NCBI GenBank assembly: GCA_002686955.1
Contig: NYZA01000089.1
Location: 1-19,213, forward strand
Direction of reading: 5' to 3'
DNA from: Gemmatimonadota bacterium
GTDB lineage: Bacteria; GCA-2686955
Length of the DNA stretch: 19,213 nucleotides
A model generated the notes under the pieces. The model was not told where the DNA came from, did not search any database, and saw only the letters and a program-made list of their open reading frames with translations. The stretch's first letter is position 1. Every line of letters begins with the position of its first letter. Positions 6,794 to 14,096 of this stretch are shown here, piece after piece. The translations under genes and the position numbers were made by a program.

Positions 6794-7612
6794 CTACACT
6801 TTGAGTCTTGTTGTCGGCGGTGGTACGGCCGATTCGTGGGCTGGAAGAGCCGCGACGATCCGGCCGGCGATATCGCTCACCGCCCTGCTGGCGGCGGCGC
6901 TAGGGTATTCGAGAAGGAAGGCGCCCTGCGAGTGGGCTGATTTGGCGACCATCGGGTCATCCGGAATCCAGCCCAAGACCGGAGGAGACATCCCGAGGAA
7001 TCGAGTCGACACGCGCCGGAAGCGATCGGCGATCGATTCGGCCTCGGATCGATCGCCCGCCCGATTGATGACGACTCGAACCGCGCTGGCCAGGTTTCGG
7101 TCCCGCAGCACTCTCAGCATTCCGTAGGCGTCGGTGAATGCGGCGGGCTCGCCGGTTACGATCAGCAAGAGGATGTGCGCACTCTTGGCGACGTTGAGGG
7201 TTGTGGTCGCGAGGCCCGGGCCGGTGTCACAAACGAGGAGATCTCGGTGCGATCGCAATCCTTCGATCCGTTGAACAAGACCCTGCGCACCGAGATCGGA
7301 GAGCTGCGCGAGAGGGACATTCGCTCTCGGTCCAGGCAGGAGTTCCAATCCGTGGGAAGCATCGAGAATGGTTTCCTCGAGCGTTGTGTTTGCGCGACCC
7401 CCGAGAGCTTCGTCGGTATCGGGGTGGGGGGAGAGTCCCAGCAAGACATCAACATTGGCGAAGCAGAAATCGCAGTCGAGCAGAAGGGTGCGAACCCCTC
7501 GCATTGCAGAAGCGAAGGCGAAATTGACGGCAAGCGCGGTTTTCCCAACACCTCCCTTGCCACTGATCACGGCGATCAGCAATGCCCCGGTCGTTCGCTT
7601 CGGATTAGACAA
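6794..7612 (-). CDS. flhG: FlhG (FleN/YlxH), MinD-like ATPase controlling flagellar number
   Basis: A MinD/ParA-type ATPase of 272 residues if started at TTG 7612-7610. This start has GAGG 6 nt upstream and overlaps the flhF stop by 8 bp. An open frame extends to 7726 but lies inside flhF, and no ATG occurs before the Walker motif. The deviant Walker A is KGGVGKT (residues 19-25). The switch I region is LLDCDFCFANVDVLLGL, where most relatives have DADLGLAN. Switch II is CDTGPGL. The usual N-terminal DQAxxLR motif, through which FlhG stimulates FlhF GTPase, is absent from any possible start. FlhG limits the number of polar flagella together with FlhF. The C-terminal helix near IAGRIVAAL may serve membrane binding. 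The start codon is inferred. Confidence 0.93.
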   Translation of the reverse strand: MSNPKRTTGALLIAVISGKGGVGKTALAVNFAFASAMRGVRTLLLDCDFCFANVDVLLGLSPHPDTDEALGGRANTTLEETILDASHGLELLPGPRANVPLAQLSDLGAQGLVQRIEGLRSHRDLLVCDTGPGLATTTLNVAKSAHILLLIVTGEPAAFTDAYGMLRVLRDRNLASAVRVVINRAGDRSEAESIADRFRRVSTRFLGMSPPVLGWIPDDPMVAKSAHSQGAFLLEYPSAAASRAVSDIAGRIVAALPAHESAVPPPTTRLKV

Positions 7613-8663
7613 GGGCTGCCTCGCCCAGAATTCGGGACACCAAGCGCTCGGTACGCGCGGGAGCGATGTCGTCGGGCACGACCTGTCCGTGGGTGATGTG
7701 ACTGAAGGGCAAGCCCAAATCGGCACAAGTGAGTAGTATGCCCGGGCGTACGGTTTCGTCGATCTTGGTGACCACGATTCTGGAGGGGTGCAGTCCCTCC
7801 AGTCTCTTGGCGGAAGCTCTCAGGTCCGATGCGGAAGCCGTAGCGGCGACAGTGAGGATCACCTCGCGCGTTCCCAGGGCATCCAGGATGCGATGAAGGG
7901 CGCCCACGCGATCTCTGTTCTGCCCTCCGAGTCCGCTCGTATCGACCAAAATGATGTCGCGGTCTGCCAGCGCCTCCAGGGCGGAGGCAGCATCTTGCGG
8001 TCTGGCGATCGTGCGCAAAGGAAGGTCGAGGATGCGTGCGTAGGTCCGAAGCTGGTGAACCGCGGCGATCCGCTCTGTGTCTTCGCTGATCAAGCCGACC
8101 CGCCTGCGTTGTGAGAGCGCGAATCGGGCGGCGAGCTTGGCGATCGTGGTAGTTTTTCCCGCACCGGTCGGTCCGACGAAGGCCACCACATCGTTCGCTC
8201 CCTCTATCGCCTTCAGGGGATCTACCTCCGCCAGCAGCCGCGCGATCCGGCGCCGGACATGCGTCTCGGTCTCTCTGTCGGTCACGGCGGCGCAGCTCTC
8301 GGCGATGCCGCGTACGAGCGACTCTTCGACGCCCGCGTCGAGCAGGCGAGTGAAGACCGGTGATTCGTGGGGCACCTTGAAGCGGATGAAGCTCTCGAGC
8401 ACGCCGAGACGGCGGTGTACGTCGTCCACCGTTCGCTCAGGCGCGTTCTGACGGGGGGGGGGAGCCTTCGCGGGCGGATCGATGGTGCGCCGGCGTCGAT
8501 TCGGCATGCGCGCAGGGCTCGACCGCTCCACCGCGACCGAAACCTCGCATTCACCACCGAGTGAGGTGCCGGTCGAGAGGATGACGGCATCTTCTCCGGC
8601 TTCGCGGCGCACTCTATCGAGCGCTTCCTTCATGGAGCGGCCGCGGATGGTCAGGATCCTCAT
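7605..8663 (-). CDS. flhF: FlhF, SRP-type GTPase for polar flagellar placement
   Basis: A 352-residue protein with the B-N-G layout of FlhF. The B domain opens with MRILTIRGRSMKEALDRVRR and EDAVILST, followed by a short Pro/Arg-rich linker (about 50-80). The N domain (about 80-150) leads to the GTPase. G motifs are GPTGAGKT (164-171), DTER (195-198; usually DTYR or DTFR), DTSG (241-244; usually DTAG) and TKID (299-302). FlhF marks the cell pole where the flagellum is built. The linker is encoded by a run of ten C on the coding strand (8462-8453, codons 68-71: Pro-Pro-Pro-Arg), a frameshift-prone tract. An AGGAGG lies about 11 nt upstream, and the gene starts 16 bp after flhA. It overlaps flhG by 8 bp. 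Confidence 0.96.
   Translation of the reverse strand: MRILTIRGRSMKEALDRVRREAGEDAVILSTGTSLGGECEVSVAVERSSPARMPNRRRRTIDPPAKAPPPRQNAPERTVDDVHRRLGVLESFIRFKVPHESPVFTRLLDAGVEESLVRGIAESCAAVTDRETETHVRRRIARLLAEVDPLKAIEGANDVVAFVGPTGAGKTTTIAKLAARFALSQRRRVGLISEDTERIAAVHQLRTYARILDLPLRTIARPQDAASALEALADRDIILVDTSGLGGQNRDRVGALHRILDALGTREVILTVAATASASDLRASAKRLEGLHPSRIVVTKIDETVRPGILLTCADLGLPFSHITHGQVVPDDIAPARTERLVSRILGEAALV
8453..8462 (-). repeat. C10 homopolymer inside flhF (possible slippage site)
   Basis: Ten consecutive G on the plus strand, so C10 on the flhF coding strand, encode Pro68-Pro69-Pro70 and the first base of Arg71 in the linker between the B and NG domains. It is the longest homopolymer I see in the window. 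Homopolymers of this length in coding DNA slip readily during replication, and poly-G/C tracts switch motility genes on and off in Campylobacter and Helicobacter. The reading frame is intact as given. A sequencing or assembly length error is also possible. Confidence 0.9.
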
Positions 8664-8679
8664 CTCCGTCTGTCCCTCC

Positions 8680-10776
8680 TCACTGTGGCGCGCCGGCCGT
8701 TTCGTCGGCGAGCTGCACCGTGCCGATGCAGTTCACCTCGGTGGTCGGCGGTACTTCCAGGTAGGAAAGCACCACCACGTGGGGAACGATCGGTGCGAGC
8801 ATGCGGCGAAGAGCCGGGCGCAACGCACCGGATGTCAAGATGATCGGCTGGTTGCCCGAAGAGATGACCTCTTCCATCGTGGTCGCGATCGCCTGGGAGA
8901 CACGCGCCGCGCCTGAAGGATCGAGCACAATCGCGCGCCGCCCCTGAATCTCCTTGAGAGATCGAGAGAGCATCTGCTCGAGCTCGGGGTCGAGGGTGAC
9001 GATCTCGAGCGCTCCGTCGCTGGTGTAGAGGCGGCAGATCGTCCGCCCGAGCCGCTGGCGGACATGTTCCAACACGGTTTCTGAATCCCCTCCGGCGGTG
9101 AGGGCTTCCGCGGCGGCTTCCAGGATCGAGCCGAGATCTCGAACAGGCACTCTCTCTTCGAGCAGTCCTTGAAGGATCCGTTGAAGTGTGCCGTGCCCCA
9201 CCGGTTCCGGAACGAGATCCTCGACCAGTGCCGGAGCGTCTTTCTTCAGCGAGTCGATCAGCGAACGCACTTCTTGACGCCCGACCAGCCGGGCGGCGTG
9301 GTCCTTGATCGTCTCGGTGAGATGTGTCGCGATGACCGCGGGGACTTCGATGACGGTATGGCCCGTCGCCTCGGCCTTTTCCCTGCGGCTCTGAGGGATC
9401 CAGAAAGCGGGCAAGCCGAAGACCGGCTCGGTCGTCGGAACCCCTTCGAGCTTCTCGGTCGCGATGCCCGGATCGAGAGCCATGAGCTGCCCGACAAGCA
9501 CATTTCCTCCCGCCACTTCTTCGCCGCGGATCTTGATCGAATACTGGTTCGATTGAAGCTGCATATTGTCGCGGATTCGAACCAGCGGAACGACGATACC
9601 CAACTCCACGGCGCACTGCCGGCGGATCAAAGTGATCCGTGAGAGCAGGTCGCCGCCCTTCTCAGAATCGACGAGCGGGATCAGGCCGTAGCCGATCTCG
9701 AGCTCCATCGGATCGATATGTAGCAGGTCCTCGATCCTCTCCGCCTCCTCCGCGGCCGGAGCGCTCGCCGGGCCTGGGGGAGCAGTGCCCGATTCAGGCT
9801 CTGCTTCGTCGATCTCGGCGACCGCCCGCGAGCCGGCCAGACCCACGGTTCCTGTGATAGCCGCGAGAATCAGGAAGGGCATCGTCGGCAGCCCGGGGAT
9901 CAACGCGAAGATCACCAGGATCGAAGAGGCGAGGATCATCGCTCTCGGCTGGACCAGGATCTGTCGCGCCAGATCTCGCCCGAGATTCTCTTGCGTTCCC
10001 GCCCGCGTCACGATGATGCCGGCGGCGGTCGAAATCAGAAGAGCCGGAATCTGCGAGACCAGCCCGTCGCCGACCGTGAGGACGGTGTATGTTGCCATCG
10101 ACTCGCCGACAGTCATGCCGAGTTGGGCGACTCCGATGACGAATCCACCGATGATGTTGATCAGGGTAATGATGATGCCCGCGATCGCGTCGCCTCGAAC
10201 GAACTTGCTCGCGCCATCCATCGCACCGTAGAAATCGGCCTCCGAGGCGATCTCTTCGCGACGGTGGCGGGCCTGGGCTTCGTCCAAAAGGCCAGCGTTC
10301 AGGTCCGCGTCGATCGCCATCTGCTTGCCCGGCATGGCGTCGAGGGTGAAGCGGGCGGCGACTTCGGCGATCCGGCCGGAGCCCTTGGTAATCACGACGA
10401 ACTGAATGATCACCAAGATCAGGAAGATGACCATTCCGACGATGTAGTTCCCCTGCACGACGAAGCTGCCGAATGCCGTGATCACCGATCCCGCGTTGGC
10501 GGTTCCGAGGATCAGGCGGGTCGACGCCACATTGAGCGAGAGTCGGAAGAGGGTGAGAACGAGCAGAAGTCCTGGGAAGACGCTGAATTCCATCGGCTCG
10601 GCCGTGTAGAGCGCGATCATCAGCACCACGAGACTGCAGGTGATGCTGAGCGAGAGCATCAGGTCGAGCACGAACGGCGGAATCGGCACGATCATGACGG
10701 CGAGGATGGAGAGCATCCCCATCGCCATAAGCATGTCGCTTCGCGCGATCAATGCCTTGACGAGATTCGGGCCCAG
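8680..10776 (-). CDS. flhA: FlhA, flagellar type III export gate protein
   Basis: A protein of about 698 residues with eight N-terminal TM segments (about residues 15-330) and a large cytoplasmic domain that forms the nonameric export ring. Hallmarks are PIPPFVLDLMLSLSITCSLV, LFRLSLNVASTRLIL, MPGKQMAIDADLNAGLLDEA, the FHIPEP loop DFYGAMDGASKFVRGDAIAG, and QIPALLISTAAGIIVTRAGT. I place the start at CTG 10776-10774, because a perfect GGAGG (10788-10784) lies 7 nt upstream and the added GPNLVKALIARSDM matches the amphipathic N-terminus expected of FlhA. Alternatives are TTG 10752 and ATG 10734, neither with a good ribosome site. The gene follows flhB after 78-102 bp, depending on the start. The end, TGA 8682-8680, is 16 bp before flhF. 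Confidence 0.96.
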   Translation of the reverse strand: MGPNLVKALIARSDMLMAMGMLSILAVMIVPIPPFVLDLMLSLSITCSLVVLMIALYTAEPMEFSVFPGLLLVLTLFRLSLNVASTRLILGTANAGSVITAFGSFVVQGNYIVGMVIFLILVIIQFVVITKGSGRIAEVAARFTLDAMPGKQMAIDADLNAGLLDEAQARHRREEIASEADFYGAMDGASKFVRGDAIAGIIITLINIIGGFVIGVAQLGMTVGESMATYTVLTVGDGLVSQIPALLISTAAGIIVTRAGTQENLGRDLARQILVQPRAMILASSILVIFALIPGLPTMPFLILAAITGTVGLAGSRAVAEIDEAEPESGTAPPGPASAPAAEEAERIEDLLHIDPMELEIGYGLIPLVDSEKGGDLLSRITLIRRQCAVELGIVVPLVRIRDNMQLQSNQYSIKIRGEEVAGGNVLVGQLMALDPGIATEKLEGVPTTEPVFGLPAFWIPQSRREKAEATGHTVIEVPAVIATHLTETIKDHAARLVGRQEVRSLIDSLKKDAPALVEDLVPEPVGHGTLQRILQGLLEERVPVRDLGSILEAAAEALTAGGDSETVLEHVRQRLGRTICRLYTSDGALEIVTLDPELEQMLSRSLKEIQGRRAIVLDPSGAARVSQAIATTMEEVISSGNQPIILTSGALRPALRRMLAPIVPHVVVLSYLEVPPTTEVNCIGTVQLADETAGAPQ

Positions 10777-10783
10777 TGTTCTG

Positions 10784-10788
10784 CCTCC
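10784..10788 (-). promoter_or_regulatory. Shine-Dalgarno that decides the flhA start
   Basis: GGAGG on the minus strand, followed by CAGAACA and then CTG in the flhA frame. No ATG, GTG or TTG in any frame sits at the same spacing. The rest of the flhB-flhA gap contains a small ACCGGT/ACCGG hairpin-like repeat around 10795-10810 and no recognisable promoter. Confidence 0.55.
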
Positions 10789-10854
10789 GGATGCGCCGGT
10801 CGAACCGGTACCTCTGGGGAATCGGCGAAACGCTCGAAACGATGAGTTGAGGGC

Positions 10855-11925
10855 CTACGAGCTGGCGGCCTTCTTCCTGCGATAGACCAGAGCGAGGATC
10901 TCGGCGACGGCACCGTAGAGATCGCGTGGTATCGATTCACCGACTTCGGTGGTCGAATAGAGTGCGCGGGCGGTCGGCTGATCCTCGACGATCGGAACTC
11001 CCGCCTCCTCCGCGATCTCTCGAATTCGTAGGGCCAGCAGATCGATCCCCTTGGCGACAACGATCGGTGCGGGACATTTCGGAGCGTCGTATTTCAGCGC
11101 GACGGCGTAGTGCGTCGGGTTCGTGACGACAACACCTGCGTCCGGGACTGCCTTCATCATTCGCCTGCGCGACATCTCCTGTTGAATTCTACGAATTCGG
11201 CTCTTCAAATGGGGATCACCCTCGGTTTCCTTCAACTCGTCTTTGATCTCTTGCCGTGTCATCTTGAGATCTTCAGCGAGTTGGTAGCGCTGAAACGCGA
11301 AGTCGAGAATCGCGAGAATCACCAGGGCGATCAGAACGCGGATGACGAGGGTGCCGATCAGCTCCGACGTCAGCGCGAGGAGATGATGAAGATCGGAGTT
11401 CGCGAGACCCGGCGCATGTCCGAGAAAGCCGCGCACCGTCCACACTCCGATCCCGCCCATTATTCCGATCTTGGCCAGCGATTTGAAGAGATCCATCAGG
11501 GCACGCTTGTTTACGAAGCGTCCAAGCCCCTTGATCGGATTCAACTTGCCGAGTTTCGGCTGAATCGACTTTCCCGACACGACGAACCCGACCTGCGCGA
11601 TATTGACGCTCAGGCCCGCCAGCAAAAGAACCACCATGTAGGGACCCACCACCAGGCCGAGGAAGGCGAATCCCGCGATTGCTCCCTTTCGGGTGGCGAC
11701 TTCTCCCACATCGATTTCCGGAGCGCGAACCCATACCAGGCGCATCAGATCGCCGAGCTGCTCCATCGACATCTCGCCAAATGCCCAGATCGCCAACACC
11801 GCGGCGAAGAGAACCGCGACCGAGTTGAGCTCGGTGCTCTTGGAGACTTGTCCTTCGCCGCGCGCCTTCTGGAGCTTCTTCGGTGTTGCTTGCTCTGTGC
11901 GTTCTTGGGCGCTCTGCTCCGCCAT
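10855..11925 (-). CDS. flhB: FlhB, export gate switch protein
   Basis: A 356-residue FlhB with an N-terminal basic signature (ERTEQATPKKLQKARGEGQV), four TM segments between about residues 33 and 210, and a cytoplasmic autoprotease domain. The NPTH site is at residues 269-272 (VVVTNPTHYAVALKY), the position usual for the family. Cleavage between Asn and Pro lets the apparatus switch from rod/hook to filament substrates. The downstream APIVVAKGIDLLALRIREIA and PIVEDQPTARALY are canonical. The C-terminus ends soon after the domain (YRRKKAASS), without the long tail of some FlhB proteins. The start is 3 bp after the fliR stop. Confidence 0.98.
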   Translation of the reverse strand: MAEQSAQERTEQATPKKLQKARGEGQVSKSTELNSVAVLFAAVLAIWAFGEMSMEQLGDLMRLVWVRAPEIDVGEVATRKGAIAGFAFLGLVVGPYMVVLLLAGLSVNIAQVGFVVSGKSIQPKLGKLNPIKGLGRFVNKRALMDLFKSLAKIGIMGGIGVWTVRGFLGHAPGLANSDLHHLLALTSELIGTLVIRVLIALVILAILDFAFQRYQLAEDLKMTRQEIKDELKETEGDPHLKSRIRRIQQEMSRRRMMKAVPDAGVVVTNPTHYAVALKYDAPKCPAPIVVAKGIDLLALRIREIAEEAGVPIVEDQPTARALYSTTEVGESIPRDLYGAVAEILALVYRRKKAASS

Positions 11926-11928
11926 TGC

Positions 11929-12711
11929 TCACACTCCCGACAGAGCCGCCAGCAGAGTAACAGCGTCTCGTTGCAGAGTCGACCAGGCTGCTCCGAATGC
12001 GTGCGCGAAGAAGGGAATACACAGAATGCAGGCGAAGAAGCCCAACCCGATCTTGATCGGGAATCCCACGATGAACACGTTCATCTGCGGCACGGTTCGC
12101 GCGATCAATCCCAGTGTCACCGAGGTCGCGAACAGTGCTGCGATCACCGGCGCCGCGAGTTGCACCGCCAGGCCGAAGAGATCGGAGGTCAATCGAACCA
12201 TGTGACGCATCGCTCCGCCGTTTAGTGAGAACGCATCGACCGGAACCAGTTCAAACGAATGCACGACCGTTTTGAGCACGAAAAGGTGACCATCGAACAC
12301 GAGAAAGAGCAGCACCGCCAAGACATAGAAGAACTCGCCCACGACCGAGAGGGACACTTGCCCCTGAGGGTCGACCGTATTGGCCATCGCGAGTCCCATC
12401 TGGAAGCCGGCGATGTGTCCGGCGAACTGCGCCGCCGCGAATACGATCGAAAGCGCGAAGCCCAGGAATCCTCCGATCGCGATCTCCTTGAGGCCGAGCA
12501 GAACAAACTGAGAGAGAGGGCTTTCCTCGAGATCCGGTACGTCGACGACCGGAGTCAAGATCAATGCGATGAGAAGGGCGAGCCCGATGCGGACCCGCAC
12601 GGAGACATTCTTGAATCCGTAGAATGGGGCCAGTGCGAGCAATGTCGCCAAGCGCATGAAGACGAGGATGAAACGACCTGAGGTCCATTCGAATAGCGAC
12701 AGAGCATCCAT
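11929..12711 (-). CDS. fliR: FliR, export gate protein
   Basis: A 260-residue, very hydrophobic membrane protein of normal FliR length. Conserved segments include FILVFMRLATLLALAPFYG near the start, VRIGLALLIALILTP, KEIAIGGFLGFALSIVFAAA and the C-terminal KIGLGFFACILCIPFF. FliR joins FliP and FliQ in the helical export-gate core at the base of the flagellum, where substrates enter the channel. The ATG lies 1 bp after the fliQ stop, and the stop lies 3 bp before flhB, so it is cotranslated with both. The AMANTVDPQGQVSLS segment is a typical FliR motif. Confidence 0.97.
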   Translation of the reverse strand: MDALSLFEWTSGRFILVFMRLATLLALAPFYGFKNVSVRVRIGLALLIALILTPVVDVPDLEESPLSQFVLLGLKEIAIGGFLGFALSIVFAAAQFAGHIAGFQMGLAMANTVDPQGQVSLSVVGEFFYVLAVLLFLVFDGHLFVLKTVVHSFELVPVDAFSLNGGAMRHMVRLTSDLFGLAVQLAAPVIAALFATSVTLGLIARTVPQMNVFIVGFPIKIGLGFFACILCIPFFAHAFGAAWSTLQRDAVTLLAALSGV

Positions 12712-12712
12712 C

Positions 12713-12982
12713 TCACGACACCAATCCCGGGATCGATTCGAATAGCTCCGTCGTATACCCCACGATCAGTGAAATCATCCAGGGCAGAAAGACGATCAAT
12801 GCCCCGACAACCGCGAGGATTTTGGGGATGAAGGTCAGCGTCATCTCATGGATCTGCGTAACGGCCTGAAACACGCTGATCGCCACACCGACCGCGAGCC
12901 CGAGAACCAGCATCGGAGACGCAAGAAAGAGCGTGAGCAGCAGTGACTGTCGCGCCAGCGAGATTACGTACTCCTCGGTCAT
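12713..12982 (-). CDS. fliQ: FliQ, export gate protein
   Basis: Started at ATG 12982-12980, this gives an 89-residue protein, the standard FliQ length. An AGGGAG lies about 6 nt upstream, and the start overlaps the fliP stop in the sequence ATGA. A longer frame to 13021 exists but lies inside fliP and adds a non-family leader. The two TM hairpins (about 15-40 and 52-75) enclose the conserved ISVFQAVTQIHEMTLTFIPK. Several copies of FliQ wrap around the FliP-FliR core of the export gate. It is followed 1 bp later by fliR. Confidence 0.97.
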   Translation of the reverse strand: MTEEYVISLARQSLLLTLFLASPMLVLGLAVGVAISVFQAVTQIHEMTLTFIPKILAVVGALIVFLPWMISLIVGYTTELFESIPGLVS

Positions 12983-13731
12983 GAGAAGCTCCCTACAAGA
13001 GAGCGCACGATGAGGAACCAACCGTCAGTCAAAACGAATAGCAAGATCTTGAAGGGCAGGGAGATCATGACGGGCGGTAGCATCATCATCCCCATCGACA
13101 TGAGAACCGAGGCGACCACCATATCGATGACGAGGAAGGGGATGTAGAGAAGGAACCCGATCTGAAATGCGATTCTGAGCTCCGAAACGACGAAAGCCGG
13201 CACGATCGTCGAGAGGTTCAGCTCCTCGGCGTTAGCGGGCCGTTCAGCGCCACCGATCCTGACGAAGAGACCCAGGTCCTTCTCTCTCGTCTGTCGCAGC
13301 ATGAACTGCTTGATTGGCTCCTGGGCTATCGCCAACCCCTCGCCTTGCGTGATTTCACCGTCGAGGTAGGGACGAAGCGCCCCGTCATGGATCTCGGTCA
13401 AGACCGGGCGCATGATGAAGAGAGTCAGAAAGAGCGTCAACCCGATCAACACCTGATTGGGCGGCATCTGATGCGTTCCCAGGGCCTGTCTCAAGAAGCC
13501 GAAAACGATCAGCAGGCGCGTGAAACAGGTCGTGAGGATGAGAATGGCGGGGGCGAGCGATAGGATGGTCAGTGCAAGAATGACCTGGATCGTCGTGGCG
13601 ACATCCTCGGGCGCATCACTGGTCCCTACGCCGAGCTGGATCGAAGGCAGGGCGGTCTGGCCGAAGGCATGGGGGGCGGCCAGGAGGTGGATGCCGGTAC
13701 AAACCAGCAGGAGAAGGATCCGTACACGCAC
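12979..13731 (-). CDS. fliP: FliP, export gate protein
   Basis: A 250-residue protein starting at GTG 13731-13729, sharing one base with the fliO stop (TAGTG). The N-terminus (MRVRILLLLVCTGIHLLAAP, then HAFGQ) is a cleavable signal peptide, as known for FliP. TM segments follow at about 47-80, 92-110, 185-210 and 215-247. Family hallmarks are TCFTRLLIVFGFLRQALGTH, PPNQVLIGLTLFLTLFIM, and the C-terminal MSMGMMMLPPVMISLPFKIL. Five FliP copies form the main ring of the export-gate core. It ends in the ATGA overlap with fliQ. Confidence 0.98.
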   Translation of the reverse strand: MRVRILLLLVCTGIHLLAAPHAFGQTALPSIQLGVGTSDAPEDVATTIQVILALTILSLAPAILILTTCFTRLLIVFGFLRQALGTHQMPPNQVLIGLTLFLTLFIMRPVLTEIHDGALRPYLDGEITQGEGLAIAQEPIKQFMLRQTREKDLGLFVRIGGAERPANAEELNLSTIVPAFVVSELRIAFQIGFLLYIPFLVIDMVVASVLMSMGMMMLPPVMISLPFKILLFVLTDGWFLIVRSLVGSFS

Positions 13732-14096
13732 TAGTTGGCGTCCTTTCCCGTGGCCTGTCTCAGCGATACGCCGAAGCTATCAGGGTCATCTTCCAACTCG
13801 GTCACGAGGCGGAATCCGTCGCCCGTCTCAGAGAGAAGGAAACGCCTGCCCTCGACCCGAACCAGGAGCAGAGCCTTGCGCGGACCCAGGAACTGCCGGC
13901 CCAAGACCTCGGCGAAAGGCTGACTGCGCAGCTTGGAAAGAGCATTGGGGGCGAGCACCGGAAGCCACCGGCGGATCACGAAGAGCAAGATAACAAAGGC
14001 CGCAGTGACGGCGAAAACGCGCAGAACGGGACCCCAGAGCGACAGCGATTCTCCGGCCGCCAACACGACATTCGCGCTGTCTCTCCAGCTGTTCAT
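13731..14096 (-). CDS. fliO: FliO, export gate assembly factor
   Basis: A 121-residue protein with one TM segment (about 22-43, GPVLRVFAVTAAFVILLFVI) preceded by a short periplasmic N-terminus. A small cytoplasmic beta domain follows, with FAEVLGRQFLGPRKALLLVR and GRRFLLSETGDGFRLVTEL, the FliO pattern. FliO is poorly conserved; it helps FliP form its ring. The ATG overlaps the fliN stop by 4 bp (ATGA), and its TAG shares a base with the fliP GTG. Its identity rests on both the domain pattern and its place between fliN and fliP. Confidence 0.9.
   Translation of the reverse strand: MNSWRDSANVVLAAGESLSLWGPVLRVFAVTAAFVILLFVIRRWLPVLAPNALSKLRSQPFAEVLGRQFLGPRKALLLVRVEGRRFLLSETGDGFRLVTELEDDPDSFGVSLRQATGKDAN

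Noticed and set aside
8660-9616. Minus-strand open frame (318 codons) in another frame of flhA
   Set aside because: It is Arg-, Gly- and Ser-rich and lies within the FlhA cytoplasmic domain, whose own frame is clearly conserved.
9991-10845. Plus-strand open frame (284 codons) opposite flhA
   Set aside because: It is antisense to the conserved TM region of FlhA, with highly charged low-complexity content and no recognisable motif.
11110-12225. Long plus-strand open frame (371 codons) opposite flhB and fliR
   Set aside because: It lies fully antisense to two unmistakable genes. Its product is rich in His, Arg, Gln and Asp, with no domain, as expected for the mirror of hydrophobic membrane-protein codons in GC-rich DNA. 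No ribosome site supports it.
12983-13021. N-terminal extension of fliQ to 13021
   Set aside because: It lies inside fliP. The internal ATG has a strong ribosome site, an ATGA overlap, and gives the standard 89-residue FliQ.
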